DNA of 64,000 bases, taken from contig JAPWJX010000003.1 in assembly GCA_028283855.1 (NCBI GenBank), positions 682,001 through 746,000 on the forward strand, in the 5' to 3' direction. The DNA comes from Verrucomicrobium sp. GTDB taxonomy: Bacteria > Verrucomicrobiota > Verrucomicrobiia > Methylacidiphilales > GAS474. Under the pieces are notes generated by a model that saw nothing but the letters and a program-made list of their open reading frames with translations, was not told the origin of the DNA and ran no database searches. This document shows, one piece after another, positions 25,602 to 35,874 of the stretch (position 1 is its first letter; each line of letters begins with the position of its first letter). The translations under genes and the position numbers were made by a program.

Positions 25602-28600
25602 ATGAGCGCCCTTTCCTGGTTCGACGATCCCGCCTGGCGGAAACCCCGCGCCGCGCTCACTCCGAAGCGCCCCTGCGGCCTGGCCGCGCTGCCCGCCGCC
25701 GCGCAGGCCTTCGCCGTCGCCGGGCTCCTGCACGGCGGGAAGGCCCCGGCTCTCGTCGTCGCGCCCGGGGTGAAGGCGCAGGAGGAGTTCGCCAGTGAGT
25801 TGGAGGCCTGGGCGCCCGGCCTTTCCTTCCTCTTTTTCCCGGAGGCGGAGCCGCCCGTCGGCGACGCCCTGCCCGATCCCGCCTTGGCCGCCGAGCGGCT
25901 CGCCGTCGTCCGGCGGCTGCAGGGGGCGGCGGGCGCGGGCGCGGCCCCCGTGATCGTCACGACGCAGGCGGCGCTCGACCAGCCGCTGCCGAATCCCGAG
26001 GCCCTGGGCCGCGTGGCCCACCTGGAAGCGGGGAAGGCGCAGGGCCGGGACGCTTTCCTGGCGCTCTTGGCGGAGGCGGGCTACCAGCGGGAGCTGGAGG
26101 TGAGCGGGCCGGGCCAGTTCAGCGTGCGCGGCGGCATCGTCGACGTCTTTTCCTGGGCGTCCGCCCAGCCGGTCCGCAGTGAGTGGGACGGGGACGAGGT
26201 CGTCTCCCTGCGCCTTTTCGATCCCGCGCTCCAGCGCTCCCTGGAAAACGTGCCCCGCGCGGAGGTGAGCCTGCTGAAGGCCGCCGCGGAGGGGGAGGGA
26301 GAGGCCGCCCTGGCCGATTATCTGCCGCCCGGCACCGTCGCCTTTTCCCTGGGGGACGACGCGGAGGCGGAGCCGGTGTCGCTCGAGTTCTTCGGCCACG
26401 AGTTCCTCCACGGCCGCGCGGGGGACTGGATCGCCCAGGAGCGGCGGCGGGACCTTTTCCTCTCCCACCTGCGCGACTGGATGGATGACGAGTGGGAGAT
26501 CGTCCTGGCCGCCAATAACGAAGGGGAGGAGCGCCGCCTGCGGGAGATTTTGGGCGAGCAGGGGATCGACCTGGAGAAGGTCTCCTTTGCCCAGCGGCGG
26601 CTCCTGCGCGGCTTTTCCTGGCCCGCGGCGCGGCGCGTCATCCTGGCGGACGCGGAGATCTTTGGCCGCTACCAGACGCTGCGCGCCCTGCGGCGGCGGG
26701 AGCGGGCGCTCCACGCGCCGCTTTCCCGCGCCGCCTCCATCAGCGCCGCCGCCCTTTCCGACTGGGCGGAGGGGGACTACGTCGTCCACCTCCATCACGG
26801 CATCGCCCGCTACCGGGGGATGCAGAAGCTGCCCGGGGAAAAGGGGGAGACCGACGTGCTGGTCCTCCAGTTCGCCGAGCAGGCGCGGCTCTACGTCCCG
26901 CTGGAGGAGTCCTACCTCATCTCCCGCTACCTGGGGGCGACGAAGAAGGCCCCGGCCCTGGACCAGCTGGGCGGGCCGCGCTGGGAAAAGGCGCGGGCCC
27001 AGGCGCAGAAGGCGGTGCGGGATTACGCGCTGAAGCTGGTGCGCGTCCAGGCGGAGCGGGAGACCCTGCAGGGCTTCGCCTTCCCGCCGGACAACGCCTG
27101 GCAGGCGGAGTTCGAGGAGGCCTTCGTCTATGAGGAGACGCCCGACCAGCTCAAGGCGATCGCCGAGGCGAAGCGGGACATGGAATCCCCCAAGCCGATG
27201 GACCGCCTCGTCTGCGGCGACGTCGGCTTCGGCAAGACGGAGGTGGCCATCCGCGCGATTTTCAAGGCGGTCATGGGGGGCAAGCAGGCCTCCTTCCTGG
27301 TCCCCACCACCGTCCTGGCCCAGCAGCATTTCCAGAACCTGCGGGAGCGCTACGCCGACTATCCCGTGCGGGTGGAGATCCTCTCCCGCTACCGCACCCC
27401 GGCGGAGCAAAAGAAGGTCCTGGAGGGGCTGGCGGACGGCAGCGTCGACGTCGTCGTCGGCACGCACCGGCTTTTGTCGAAGGACGTCGTCTTCAAGGAC
27501 CTCGGCCTCGTCGTCATCGACGAGGAGCAGCGCTTCGGCGTCGTGCAGAAGGAGAAGTTCAAGCAGCTCTTCCGCCTGGTCGACGTATTGACCCTCTCCG
27601 CCACGCCGATTCCCCGCACCCTCTACCTGGCCATGACCGGCGCGCGGGACCTTTCCACGATCGAGACGCCGCCGCCCAGCCGCCAGACGGTGGAGACGAT
27701 CATCAGCCCCTACGACGAGCGGGTCATCCGCGGCGCGATCGAGCGGGAACTGGCCCGCGACGGCCAGGTCTATTTCCTGCACAACCGGGTCCAGTCGATC
27801 GAGCGGATGGCGGAGCGGCTGCGGGAGCTGGTCCCCGGCCTGCGCGTCGACATCGGCCACGGGCAGATGGACAAGGGGGACCTGGAGGACGTCATGCGCC
27901 GCTTCGTGGAAGGGCGGACGCAGGTCCTTTTGGCCACCTCGATCATCGAGAACGGCCTGGATATTCCCAACGCCAACACGATCCTCATCGACCGCGCCGA
28001 CCGCTTCGGCCTGGCCGACCTTTACCAGCTGCGCGGCCGGGTGGGCCGCTCCCATTCCAAGGCGCACGCCTACCTCCTCCTGCCCCGGGAGATGCTGGGC
28101 AGCGGCGGCGACGCGCGGAAGCGCCTGGGGGCCATGCGGCAGTACGCCGCCCTGGGCTCCGGCTTCAAGCTGGCGATGCGGGATCTGGAGATCCGCGGCG
28201 CGGGCAGCATGCTGGGCACGGCGCAGAGCGGCCACATCACCTCCATCGGCTTCGACCTCTACTGCCACCTCCTCCAGGGGGCGGTCTCCCAGCTCAAGGC
28301 GCAGGCCGGGCCGGACGGGCAGATCCCGCCCCTGCCGGAAACCGATTGCCGCGTCGCGCTCGACTTCCTGGCCCTGCACCAGCGGGAGGCCGGGGACGCG
28401 CGGCCCCCGGCGCTGCTCCCCTCTTCCTACCTGGCGGAGAGCCGCTGGCGGGTGGAGGGTTACCGCCGCCTGAACGAGGCGGCGCGGACGGAGGAGCTGG
28501 AGGCGCTGCGCCAGGACTGGCGGGACCGCCACGGCCCGTGGCCCGCGCCGGTGGAGCGGCTTCTCCTCCTGCATGAGATCCGCATCCTGGGCCGCCAGCG

Positions 28601-28754
28601 CCGGATCGAGCGGATCGAAACCCAGGGGGAGAAGCTGGTTCTCAAGCGCCGGGGGGACTACATCATGATCGGCGGGAAGTTTCCCCGCTTGACGGCTTCG
28701 GGCGCTGAAAATAAGTTGACCGAAATCCGTTCATGGCTCCTTTCCATCGCCTAG
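25602..28754 (+). CDS. mfd: Transcription-repair coupling factor Mfd
   Basis: A 1050-residue Mfd, a DNA translocase that removes stalled RNA polymerase and recruits UvrA. Order of parts: UvrB-like region ([13 protein letters not shown]), the RNA polymerase-interaction domain near residue 390 ([15 protein letters not shown]), the RecG-like motor with Walker [12 protein letters not shown] near 540 and the DEEQ box [11 protein letters not shown] near 640, helicase motifs [10 protein letters not shown] and [10 protein letters not shown], and the C-terminal TRCF domain. Slightly shorter than the 1148 residues of E. coli. It overlaps the surA-like gene by 22 bases. Confidence 0.97.
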   Translation: MSALSWFDDPAWRKPRAALTPKRPCGLAALPAAAQAFAVAGLLHGGKAPALVVAPGVKAQEEFASELEAWAPGLSFLFFPEAEPPVGDALPDPALAAERLAVVRRLQGAAGAGAAPVIVTTQAALDQPLPNPEALGRVAHLEAGKAQGRDAFLALLAEAGYQRELEVSGPGQFSVRGGIVDVFSWASAQPVRSEWDGDEVVSLRLFDPALQRSLENVPRAEVSLLKAAAEGEGEAALADYLPPGTVAFSLGDDAEAEPVSLEFFGHEFLHGRAGDWIAQERRRDLFLSHLRDWMDDEWEIVLAANNEGEERRLREILGEQGIDLEKVSFAQRRLLRGFSWPAARRVILADAEIFGRYQTLRALRRRERALHAPLSRAASISAAALSDWAEGDYVVHLHHGIARYRGMQKLPGEKGETDVLVLQFAEQARLYVPLEESYLISRYLGATKKAPALDQLGGPRWEKARAQAQKAVRDYALKLVRVQAERETLQGFAFPPDNAWQAEFEEAFVYEETPDQLKAIAEAKRDMESPKPMDRLVCGDVGFGKTEVAIRAIFKAVMGGKQASFLVPTTVLAQQHFQNLRERYADYPVRVEILSRYRTPAEQKKVLEGLADGSVDVVVGTHRLLSKDVVFKDLGLVVIDEEQRFGVVQKEKFKQLFRLVDVLTLSATPIPRTLYLAMTGARDLSTIETPPPSRQTVETIISPYDERVIRGAIERELARDGQVYFLHNRVQSIERMAERLRELVPGLRVDIGHGQMDKGDLEDVMRRFVEGRTQVLLATSIIENGLDIPNANTILIDRADRFGLADLYQLRGRVGRSHSKAHAYLLLPREMLGSGGDARKRLGAMRQYAALGSGFKLAMRDLEIRGAGSMLGTAQSGHITSIGFDLYCHLLQGAVSQLKAQAGPDGQIPPLPETDCRVALDFLALHQREAGDARPPALLPSSYLAESRWRVEGYRRLNEAARTEELEALRQDWRDRHGPWPAPVERLLLLHEIRILGRQRRIERIETQGEKLVLKRRGDYIMIGGKFPRLTASGAENKLTEIRSWLLSIA

Positions 28755-29719
28755 CCAGCGGCCTCCTCCTATTTTTGGTCGCGGCCGGGACGGTCCGCGC
28801 CGCCCACATCGCCGACGGCATCGCGGCGGTGGTCAACGACAAGGTCATCCCCTATTCCGAGGTGACCAAGCGCGTGGAGGATACCGAGCGCATCCTGCGC
28901 GAGACCTACAACGGCCCCGAGCTGGTCAGCCGCATCAAGGAGGCCCGCCTCAACGCCCTGCGCGCGCTCATCGAGCGGGAGCTCATCATCCAGGACTTCA
29001 AGAAGCAGGGCTACTTCATCCCGGACACCATCATCGAGGACCGCCTCCACAACACGATCCAGACCCAGTACGAGGGGGACCGCACCGCCTTCATCCGCAC
29101 CATCCAGGCCCAGGGCCTTTCCCTGGACCAGTTCAAGGACGAGCTGCGCAACTCGGTCATCGTCCAGGCGATGCGGTCGAAGAACGTCTCGGAAAACGTC
29201 GTCATCTCCCCCTACAAGGTGGAGCAGTATTACCAGGACAACGCGGCCCAGTTCACCCAGGAGGGCCAGGTCCGCCTGGGCATCATCTACCTGCGGAAGT
29301 CGCTTTTCCCGAAGAAGGACGCCTCCGGCCAGGAGGTCGACCCCACGGCGGAGATCGCCAAGGAGCTCCTCTTCAAGCTCGACACCGGCGCCAACTTCGC
29401 CGACCTGGCCCGCTCCTATTCGGAGGGGCCCAAGCGGCAGGAAGGCGGCGACATCGGCTGGGTGAAGCGGGGCGATCTGCGGGCGGAGATCTCCGACGTC
29501 GCCTTCGACCTCCAGCCCGGCCAGACCAGCCGCGTCATCACCTCTTCCGACGGCTACTACATCGTCCGCGTCGAGGACCGGAAACGGCCCCAGGTCCAGC
29601 CGATGAGCGAGGTGCGCGCCCAGATCGAGCAGGCCCTCGTCGAGGAGGACCGCCAGCGGCTCCAGCTGGAATGGCTCGACCGCCTGCGGGCCAAGGCCTT
29701 CATCAAGACGGCGTTTTAG
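28733..29719 (+). CDS. SurA-like periplasmic peptidyl-prolyl isomerase/chaperone
   Basis: A 328-residue secreted protein. The signal peptide is about residues 1-23 (LLLFLVAAGTVRA). A SurA N-terminal chaperone domain follows (DGIAAVVNDKVIPYSEV, typical of SurA/PrsA), then one parvulin domain at about 180-280 (FADLARSYSEGPKRQEGGDIGW, IGWVKRGDL, YYIVRVEDR). E. coli SurA has two parvulin domains; this has one. It assists outer-membrane protein folding. It overlaps mfd and is followed at once by pdxA, as surA and pdxA are in many proteobacteria. Confidence 0.9.
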   Translation: MAPFHRLASGLLLFLVAAGTVRAAHIADGIAAVVNDKVIPYSEVTKRVEDTERILRETYNGPELVSRIKEARLNALRALIERELIIQDFKKQGYFIPDTIIEDRLHNTIQTQYEGDRTAFIRTIQAQGLSLDQFKDELRNSVIVQAMRSKNVSENVVISPYKVEQYYQDNAAQFTQEGQVRLGIIYLRKSLFPKKDASGQEVDPTAEIAKELLFKLDTGANFADLARSYSEGPKRQEGGDIGWVKRGDLRAEISDVAFDLQPGQTSRVITSSDGYYIVRVEDRKRPQVQPMSEVRAQIEQALVEEDRQRLQLEWLDRLRAKAFIKTAF

Positions 29720-29720
29720 G

Positions 29721-30620
29721 GTGAAAGCCCCCGTCATCGCCGTCACCCTGGGCGATCCCGCCGGCGTCGGGCCGGAAGTCGCCGCCGCCGCCTTGCGCGG
29801 CCCGCTGCCCAAAGGGTTCCGCTACGAGGTCGTCGGCAAGGCGGGCGCGGCAAAGCCGGGCCGTTCCACCCGCCGTTCCGCCCGGGCGGCCTGGGACGCC
29901 CTGGAGCGCGCGGCGGAGGGCTGCCGCGCGGGGCGCTACGCCGCCGTCGTCACCGGCCCGGTGCGGAAGGAAACCCTGGCGGAGATCGGCTTCCCCTATC
30001 CGGGCCAGACGGAGTTCCTCGCCGCCGCCTGCGGCCTGCCGGAAGAGCGCGCGGTGATGGCCTTCTGGTCCCCCCGGCTCCGCGTCTCCCTCCTGTCCGC
30101 CCATTGCAGCCTGAAGGAATCGATCGCCCGGGCCACCGCCGCCCGCCTCCGCCACGTGGCGGGGGAGACCGCGCGCTTCCTGCGGGAGCTGGGGATCGTC
30201 CGGCCCCGGCTGGCCGTGGCGGGGATCAATCCCCACGCGGGGGAAAACGGCCTCTTCGGCCGGGAAGAGGCCCGCTTCGCCCCGGTTTTCCGGGCGGGCA
30301 TTCCGGGCGCGGAGCTCTCCGGGCCCTATCCCGCCGACACGGTCTTTTGGCGCGCCGCGCACGGGGAGTTCGACGGGGTCGTCGCCGCCAACCACGACCA
30401 GGGCCTGGCCCCCTTCAAGATGGCCGCCTTCCACGACGGGGTGAACGTGACCCTGGGCCTTCCCCTGGTCCGCACCAGCCCGGATCACGGCACCGCCCTG
30501 GCCCTGGCGGGGACCGGCCGGGCCGACCCGCGCAGCATGGTTGCCGCCCTCCGGCTGGCCGCAAAAATCGTTGCCGGGCGGGCCCGCGCCGCCCAACGTG
30601 AAGGCTCTCCGAAGCCATGA
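29721..30620 (+). CDS. pdxA: 4-hydroxythreonine-4-phosphate dehydrogenase
   Basis: A 299-residue PdxA, starting at GTG 29721, two bases after the surA-like stop. It oxidises 4-phosphohydroxy-threonine in pyridoxal phosphate synthesis. Family motifs: TLGDPAGVGPE at the start, TGPVRKE, GQTEFLAAACG, AGINPHAGENGLFG, and DTVFWRAAHGEFDGVV followed by HDQGLAPFK; the metal-binding histidines lie in these. It is about 30 residues shorter than E. coli PdxA. A second vitamin B6 gene, pdxH, is at 56006. It overlaps argA by four bases. Confidence 0.94.
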   Translation: MKAPVIAVTLGDPAGVGPEVAAAALRGPLPKGFRYEVVGKAGAAKPGRSTRRSARAAWDALERAAEGCRAGRYAAVVTGPVRKETLAEIGFPYPGQTEFLAAACGLPEERAVMAFWSPRLRVSLLSAHCSLKESIARATAARLRHVAGETARFLRELGIVRPRLAVAGINPHAGENGLFGREEARFAPVFRAGIPGAELSGPYPADTVFWRAAHGEFDGVVAANHDQGLAPFKMAAFHDGVNVTLGLPLVRTSPDHGTALALAGTGRADPRSMVAALRLAAKIVAGRARAAQREGSPKP

Positions 30621-31894
30621 ACGTTTCCGACCTGCGCGGCATCCTCACCTACGTCCCCCAATTCCGGGACAAGCTCTTCGTCGTCTCCATCGACGGGGCG
30701 ATCGTCTCCCAGGACAACTTCTCCAACATCCTCCTGGACCTGGCGGTCCTCCACAGCCTGCGCATCCGCCTCATCGTGGTGCACGGCATCGGCCACCAGC
30801 TGCAGGAGATGTCCCGCATGGGCGCGCCCATTTCCGACCTGCACGGCACCGGCGTGACCGACGCGCCGACCCTGGCCGCCGCGCTGACCGCCGCCAACCG
30901 GACGACGCACGAGATCATGGAGGGCCTCTCCTCCAGCGACCTGCGCGCCGTCTACGCCAACGCGGTCATCGCCCACCCCTTCGGCATCGTCGGCGGGGTT
31001 GACCGGCAGCTCACCGGCCGGGTGGAGCGGGTCGACACCGCCTTCCTGAACGAGCTCTTGGAGCGGGAGATCATCCCGGTGCTCCCCCCCCTCGGCTTCG
31101 ACGGGGAGGGGCGGACCTACCGCGTCAACTCGGACGGCGTGGCCCAGGCGGTGGCGGAGTCCATGCGCGCGGCCAAGCTGATCTACCTCACCCCGGAGCC
31201 GGGCCTCTTCCGCGGCAGCTCCCTCATCAGCCAGATGGCGGTGGCGGAGGCGGAGGACTACCTCAAGAAATCCCACGCGGAGGTCCCGCAAACCCTCATC
31301 TCCAAGGTCGAGCACGCCGTGCGCGCCTGCAAGAGCGGCGCGGTCAGCCGCGCCCACCTGATCGACGGCCGCCTGGACGAGGCGATCCTGGGCGAGGTTT
31401 TCTCCAAGGTCGGCGTGGGCACCATGATCTACGCCAACGAATACACCGCCATCCGCCCCGCGTTGAAGAAGGACGTGCGGCACATCCTCTCCCTCATCAA
31501 GGAGTCGGTGGAGGCGGAGGAGCTGGTGAAACGGACGCGGGCCTCCATCCTCCAGCAGCTGGGGGACTACTACGTCTTCGAGATCGACGGGAACATCGTC
31601 GCCTGCGTCGCCCTGCACGTCTTCGCGGAGGGGAAGGCGGAGCTGGCCTGCCTCCACGTCAGCCGCAACCATGAGAATCAGGGCATCGGCCGGAAGCTCA
31701 TCCACTTCGTCCACGAGCGGGCGAAGGAAAAGGGGGTGCGGGAGCTCTTCGCCCTCTCCACGCGGACGTTCAATTTCTTCCAGCAAAAGGGCGGTTTCCG
31801 GGAGGTCGGCCCTGACTTCCTGCCCGCCGCGCGGCGCGAGCGCTACGAGCAGAGCGGCCGCAATTCCAAGGTTCTCATCAAGGCCTTGGCGTAG
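30617..31894 (+). CDS. argA: Amino-acid N-acetyltransferase (N-acetylglutamate synthase), ArgA type
   Basis: A 425-residue protein with an N-terminal amino-acid-kinase fold (about 20-270; FVVSIDGAIV, IRLIVVHGIGHQL, NSDGVAQAVA) and a C-terminal GNAT acetyltransferase domain (about 285-425; ELACLHVSRNHENQGIGRKL, the acetyl-CoA loop). This is the architecture and size of ArgA, which makes N-acetylglutamate as the first step of arginine synthesis. The GHQLQEM and APISDLHG segments resemble ArgA rather than ArgB. Its ATG overlaps the pdxA stop. Confidence 0.9.
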   Translation: MNVSDLRGILTYVPQFRDKLFVVSIDGAIVSQDNFSNILLDLAVLHSLRIRLIVVHGIGHQLQEMSRMGAPISDLHGTGVTDAPTLAAALTAANRTTHEIMEGLSSSDLRAVYANAVIAHPFGIVGGVDRQLTGRVERVDTAFLNELLEREIIPVLPPLGFDGEGRTYRVNSDGVAQAVAESMRAAKLIYLTPEPGLFRGSSLISQMAVAEAEDYLKKSHAEVPQTLISKVEHAVRACKSGAVSRAHLIDGRLDEAILGEVFSKVGVGTMIYANEYTAIRPALKKDVRHILSLIKESVEAEELVKRTRASILQQLGDYYVFEIDGNIVACVALHVFAEGKAELACLHVSRNHENQGIGRKLIHFVHERAKEKGVRELFALSTRTFNFFQQKGGFREVGPDFLPAARRERYEQSGRNSKVLIKALA

Positions 31895-31913
31895 TGGGCG
31901 GGCGCGGAGCGCC

Positions 31914-32375
31914 CTAAGGCGCGTCGTCGCCGATCGCGGAGATGACCCAGCCGTCCCCTTCCTTGCGCCAGGTGACGTAGCTCACGCCGTCCCGGGCCGG
32001 GATGCGGTAGGTCAGGTCGCCCGGGTCATGGTCCCAGTAGCGGACGGTCGGATGGGCGGCGATGCGGTCGGTGTAGTGGTAGTCGTCGGTGCCGCTGAAG
32101 AGGGCCGTCCAGAGGCCGCCCCGCCTGTCGAACTGGGTCTGCGTCTCCTGGTAGGTGAAGAAGGGGGCGCTGACGATTTTGGAATTCCCTTTCCGATAGG
32201 AGATGAAATGCCATTTGTCCGTGCGCGGCATGTAGCGCAGGGTCAGGCCGGGGTTCAGGTCGTGGATGGAGTCGAGGTAGCCCTGCATCGCCTCGTCCAG
32301 GCCGGTGGTGTCGACCGGCTGGCAGGCGCAGAGAAGGCAGCCGAGGAGGGCGGCCAAAAGGGAAAGCCGGCTCAC
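31914..32375 (-). CDS. Small lipoprotein of unknown function
   Basis: A 153-residue protein starting at GTG 32375, which overlaps the stop of the SUI1 gene. The start MSRLSLLAALLGCLLCAC is a lipoprotein signal with lipobox LCAC. The mature part has many Tyr/Trp/His residues (WHFISYRKGNSKIVSAPFF, DDYHYTDRIAAHP) and ends in a beta-rich VTWRKEGDGWVISAIG segment, resembling NTF2-like or lumazine-type small domains. No family assigned. Conserved overlap suggests co-expression with the SUI1-family gene. Confidence 0.7.
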   Translation of the reverse strand: MSRLSLLAALLGCLLCACQPVDTTGLDEAMQGYLDSIHDLNPGLTLRYMPRTDKWHFISYRKGNSKIVSAPFFTYQETQTQFDRRGGLWTALFSGTDDYHYTDRIAAHPTVRYWDHDPGDLTYRIPARDGVSYVTWRKEGDGWVISAIGDDAP

Positions 32376-32830
32376 GCGCCCACTCCCCGGACGTGGTGGC
32401 CCAGTTTGCGCAGCGCGGCGGCGACCGCCTCGGGCCGGTCCCCCTGGAGGACGATTTCCTCCCCCTCCACCGTGCCGCCGCAGCCCAGCGTCCGCCGCAG
32501 GGCGCGGGCCGTTTCCTCCCGGGCTTCCGGCGCGCCGGAGAACCCGGCGACGACGACGACTGTCTTCCCTCCCCGCTCCTTCGTCTCCCGGCGCAGGACG
32601 AGCCGTTCGGCCTTGGCCTTGCCTGGGGCGGCGGGGGGTTCCGGGGAGGCGGGGGCCTCGTAGGCGCGGCCCTCCACGGAGGAGAGGCTTTGCAGGAGGG
32701 AGTCGGAAAGGCCGCCGAGGGGCGCGGCGGGCGTGTCGCTGGGGGCGACGTCCAGTTTGCGTTTCGGCTTCACGAAAGGTTTGAGGGATGCCTCGATAGC
32801 GCCTACGGTTACTGTATTGCGATGGCGCAT
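32372..32830 (-). CDS. SUI1/YciH-family translation factor
   Basis: A 152-residue protein whose last ~75 residues form a SUI1 domain (KTVVVVAGFSGAPEARE, LRRTLGCGGTVEGEEIVLQGD), the fold of eIF1 and YciH, which affects start-codon selection. The N-terminal half is Pro/Ala-rich and probably disordered. If it starts at ATG 32830 it would overlap the start of the divergent TPR gene by nine bases, which is unusual; GTG 32773 is an alternative start that would leave room for a promoter. Confidence 0.82.
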   Translation of the reverse strand: MRHRNTVTVGAIEASLKPFVKPKRKLDVAPSDTPAAPLGGLSDSLLQSLSSVEGRAYEAPASPEPPAAPGKAKAERLVLRRETKERGGKTVVVVAGFSGAPEAREETARALRRTLGCGGTVEGEEIVLQGDRPEAVAAALRKLGHHVRGVGA

Positions 32831-34396
32831 GCAATCTTAGAGAAGGCAAGCCGCCTGTATCACCAGCGGCGCTGGGACGAAGCCGCCGCCCTCCTGCAGG
32901 AGTGCCGCCGCCGGATGCCGGGGGAATTGCAGGTCTACAACCTTCTGGGTCTCGTCGCCCTGGAGAAGCGGGACTGGCCCGCCGCGATCGGCGCGTTTGA
33001 GGCGGGCCTCCGCCTCGACCCCCAGAATCCGGAGCTGTGGAACAACTTCGGCCTGGTCATGGCCCACCAGCGCCGCTGGGCCGATTCCGAAACCTGCCTG
33101 CGCAACGCCCTGCGCTTCGCGCCGGACCTGCCCATCGCCAAGTTTTCCCTGGTCCGCGCCCTTCTGCACCAGCTTAAGTTCGAGGAGGTCCTCCCCCTCC
33201 TCGACGAGGTGGCCCCCCACTACGCGGAGCACGCCGTTCCGCATCTCCGGGGGGACTACTCCTTTCTGCGCGGCACTGCGCTGCTGCGCCTGAACCGGCT
33301 GGAGGAGGCGGAGCCCCACTTTCGCCGCACGCTGGAGATCGAGCCGAAGCTGCTGGAGGTGCTGAATAATCTGGGCGTCACCGTCCGCCTGCTGGGGCGG
33401 ATCGACGAGGCGGTGGAGCTCTTCGACCGCGCCTTGGCCATCGACCCCAACCACGCGGAGAGCCACATCAACCGCGCCACCGTCCGCCTCCTGCAGGGCG
33501 ACTACGCGGAGGGATGGAAGGAGTTCGACTGGCGTTTCGTCACCTACCACCTCCTCTACGGGCACAAGGAGCTGACCATGCCCCGGTGGGAGGGGCAGCC
33601 GCTGGGGGAGGGAAGCGCCCTCCTTCTCCTGGCGGAGCAGGGGCTGGGAGACACCATCCAGTTCATCCGCCTGGCCCGCCAGGCCAAGGAACGGCTGGGC
33701 GGGGGGCGGATCATCGTGGAAACGCAGGCTGTCCTGGCCCGGCTGCTGCGGGGCGTGGAGGGGATCGACCAGGTCATCATCCGCGGCACGCCCCGGCCTC
33801 CCTTCCAGGCTTGGTCGCCGCTCATGAGTCTGGCCCGCTTCTTTTGCCCCGCCCCGGAGGCGGTCCCCGCGTCCGTTCCTTACCTGGGGGCCTCCCTTTC
33901 CGGCTCCCCGCGCACCGGGCCGCTGCGCGTCGGCATCGTCTGGGCCGGAAGCGGCGACCACGCGGAAAACCGCGCCCGCTCCTGTCCGCCGGAGGCGCTT
34001 CTGCCCTTGCGGGACGTGCCGGGCGTCGAGATCGTCAGCCTGCAAAAGCTGGAGCCTTCCGCCCCGCCGCCTCCTTTCCCGGACGCCGTGGGGGCCTGCC
34101 GCGATTTCCTCGACACGGCGCGCGTCGTCGCCGGGCTCGACTTGGTGCTGGCGGTCGACACCGCCGTCGGCCACCTGGCGGGGGCGATGGGCAAGCCGCT
34201 CTGGCTCCTCCTGCCCCGCCACGCGGAATGGCGCTGGCTCATCGACCGGGAGACGACGCCCTGGTACCCCACGGCCCGCCTGATGCGCCAACCGGCGCGG
34301 GGCGACTGGGTGGGGCTCATTGCCCGCGTCGCGCGGGAGCTGGAGGAGGCCGCGCGAACCGGCGCGGGGCTTCTGCCGCCCGCCTCGCCGTCATGA
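32822..34396 (+). CDS. TPR protein with GT9-like glycosyltransferase domain (1 of 3)
   Basis: A 524-residue protein. About residues 1-250 are tetratricopeptide repeats (helical 34-mers such as PELWNNFGLVMAHQRRWAD and LLEVLNNLGVTVRLLGRID). The rest resembles family 9 glycosyltransferases: AEQGLGDTIQFIRLA, LRVGIVWAGSGDHAENRARS, and the nucleotide-sugar region DTAVGHLAGAMGKPLWLLLP, ending WYPTARLMRQ. It is the first of four genes on + that overlap by four bases and converge on the flagellins. This architecture is common near flagellins and is thought to sugar-modify protein, but the substrate is inferred only. Confidence 0.8.
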   Translation: MAHAILEKASRLYHQRRWDEAAALLQECRRRMPGELQVYNLLGLVALEKRDWPAAIGAFEAGLRLDPQNPELWNNFGLVMAHQRRWADSETCLRNALRFAPDLPIAKFSLVRALLHQLKFEEVLPLLDEVAPHYAEHAVPHLRGDYSFLRGTALLRLNRLEEAEPHFRRTLEIEPKLLEVLNNLGVTVRLLGRIDEAVELFDRALAIDPNHAESHINRATVRLLQGDYAEGWKEFDWRFVTYHLLYGHKELTMPRWEGQPLGEGSALLLLAEQGLGDTIQFIRLARQAKERLGGGRIIVETQAVLARLLRGVEGIDQVIIRGTPRPPFQAWSPLMSLARFFCPAPEAVPASVPYLGASLSGSPRTGPLRVGIVWAGSGDHAENRARSCPPEALLPLRDVPGVEIVSLQKLEPSAPPPPFPDAVGACRDFLDTARVVAGLDLVLAVDTAVGHLAGAMGKPLWLLLPRHAEWRWLIDRETTPWYPTARLMRQPARGDWVGLIARVARELEEAARTGAGLLPPASPS

Positions 34397-35874
34397 GCGG
34401 CCCGGCCTTTTCCTTTGCGGAAGCCGCCGTCCTGGCCGAGCGGGGGCTGGAGGCCCAGGCCTCCGGCGACGCCGCCGCGGCCCTGGCCCTTTACCGGCAG
34501 GCCGCCCCCGCCTTGGACGCCGTCCCGGAATTGCACAACAACCTGGCCCTGTGCGAGCTGGCCCTGGACCGTCCCGAGGCGGCGGAGGCGGCGTTGCGCC
34601 GCGCGCTGGAGCTGCGCCCTCTTTACGCGGAAGCGCGCAACAACCTGGGCCTGGTCCTGCAGAAGCGGGGCTTGGCGGAAGAGGCGGCGGCGGCGTTTCG
34701 CGCCGCCTTGGAAATCGACCCGCTCTACGCCCACGCCGCCTTCAACCTGGGCAACGTGGAGCTGGAGGCGGGCCGCGCGGCGGCCGCCGCCGCTTTGTTT
34801 GAGCGGGCGCTGGCCCTTTCCGGCGGCACGTTTCCCAAGGCGGCGATGAACCTTGGCATTGCCCTTCTGGAGGCGGGGGATCCGCCCGCCGCCGTGCGCG
34901 CGCACGAGCGGGCCCGCTCGCTGGCCCCGGACGATGCGGAAAGCGCGGCCAACCTGGCCCTGGCCCGCCTCATGACGGGGGATTGGGAAAGGGGCTGGGC
35001 GGAGTACGAGGCCCGCTGGCTGCTGCCGGGGTATGCCCCGCCGGCTTTTCCCATGCCCGCGTGGCATGGGGAAGATTTGGCGGGAAAGCGGCTGCTCCTT
35101 TGGACGGAGCAGGGGGCGGGCACCTCGATCCAGTTCCTGCGTTACGCGGCGGTGCTGGCCGGGCGCGGGGCGCGCGTCACCGTGGCGTGCGAGGAGCCGC
35201 TGCGCCGCCTGGCCGCCGCGGCGGAGGGCGTCGCCGCCGTCGTGCCGCGCGGGGAGGCCGTCCCGCCCGGCGCGTTCGACTTTCATTTGCCGCTGGTCTC
35301 CGCGGCGCGGCTTTGCGGCACCCGGCTGGAAAGCGTCCCGCCGCCCGCGCGGTTCCGGGGGGTTGCCCGGTCCGCCCCGGGACGCCCGCCTTTCCGCGTG
35401 GCGCTGGCCTGGACGGGCAATCCCGCCTTTTCCCAGAACGCCCGCCGGGGCGTGCCGCTGGAAAAATTCGCCGCGCTGGCCCGCGCGGCGGGGGAACGCT
35501 TTTCCTGGCGCGCCTTCCAGCAGGGCGGCGCCTCCCTGGAGGCCTGGCCCGCCGGGGCGCCGCCGCTGGAGCCGCCGCCGCATTTCGCCGATTTTTACGA
35601 GACGGCCCAGGCGCTGGCGGAGGCCGACTTGGTGGTGACGAGCGACACCGCGCTGGCCCATCTGGCCGGGAGCCTTGGCGTTCCCACGGCCCTCCTCCTC
35701 ATGGCGGCGCCCGATTGGCGCTGGCAGCAGGGCGGGGAGGGTGATCCCTACGACGAGCGCACGCCCTGGTATCCCTCCGTGCGGCTTTTCCGCCAGCGCC
35801 TCCCCGGGGCCTGGGACGCGCCGCTGGCCGCCCTGGCCGCCCGGCTGCGGGAGTGGAGCGGGGGCCCGCTGTGA
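34393..35874 (+). CDS. TPR protein with GT9-like glycosyltransferase domain (2 of 3)
   Basis: A 493-residue paralogue of the previous protein. TPRs occupy about 1-200 (AEARNNLGLVLQKRGLAEE, AHAAFNLGNVELEAGR). The catalytic-type domain keeps TEQGAGTSIQFLRYA, VALAWTGNPAFSQNARRG and SDTALAHLAGSLGVPTALLL, ending WYPSVRLFRQ. In the first paralogue the corresponding motif is GLGDTIQF, so here the Gly-Asp is altered to Gly-Thr-Ser. Start ATG 34393 overlaps the previous stop; its TGA overlaps the GTG start of the next gene. Confidence 0.78.
   Translation: MSGPAFSFAEAAVLAERGLEAQASGDAAAALALYRQAAPALDAVPELHNNLALCELALDRPEAAEAALRRALELRPLYAEARNNLGLVLQKRGLAEEAAAAFRAALEIDPLYAHAAFNLGNVELEAGRAAAAAALFERALALSGGTFPKAAMNLGIALLEAGDPPAAVRAHERARSLAPDDAESAANLALARLMTGDWERGWAEYEARWLLPGYAPPAFPMPAWHGEDLAGKRLLLWTEQGAGTSIQFLRYAAVLAGRGARVTVACEEPLRRLAAAAEGVAAVVPRGEAVPPGAFDFHLPLVSAARLCGTRLESVPPPARFRGVARSAPGRPPFRVALAWTGNPAFSQNARRGVPLEKFAALARAAGERFSWRAFQQGGASLEAWPAGAPPLEPPPHFADFYETAQALAEADLVVTSDTALAHLAGSLGVPTALLLMAAPDWRWQQGGEGDPYDERTPWYPSVRLFRQRLPGAWDAPLAALAARLREWSGGPL

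Noticed and set aside
25200-28574. 1124-codon open frame opposite mfd
   Set aside because: Antisense shadow of mfd with no recognisable domain.
32372-32830. SUI1 gene fused with the following lipoprotein
   Set aside because: The two are in different frames with a GTGA stop/start overlap, and the lipoprotein has its own signal sequence.
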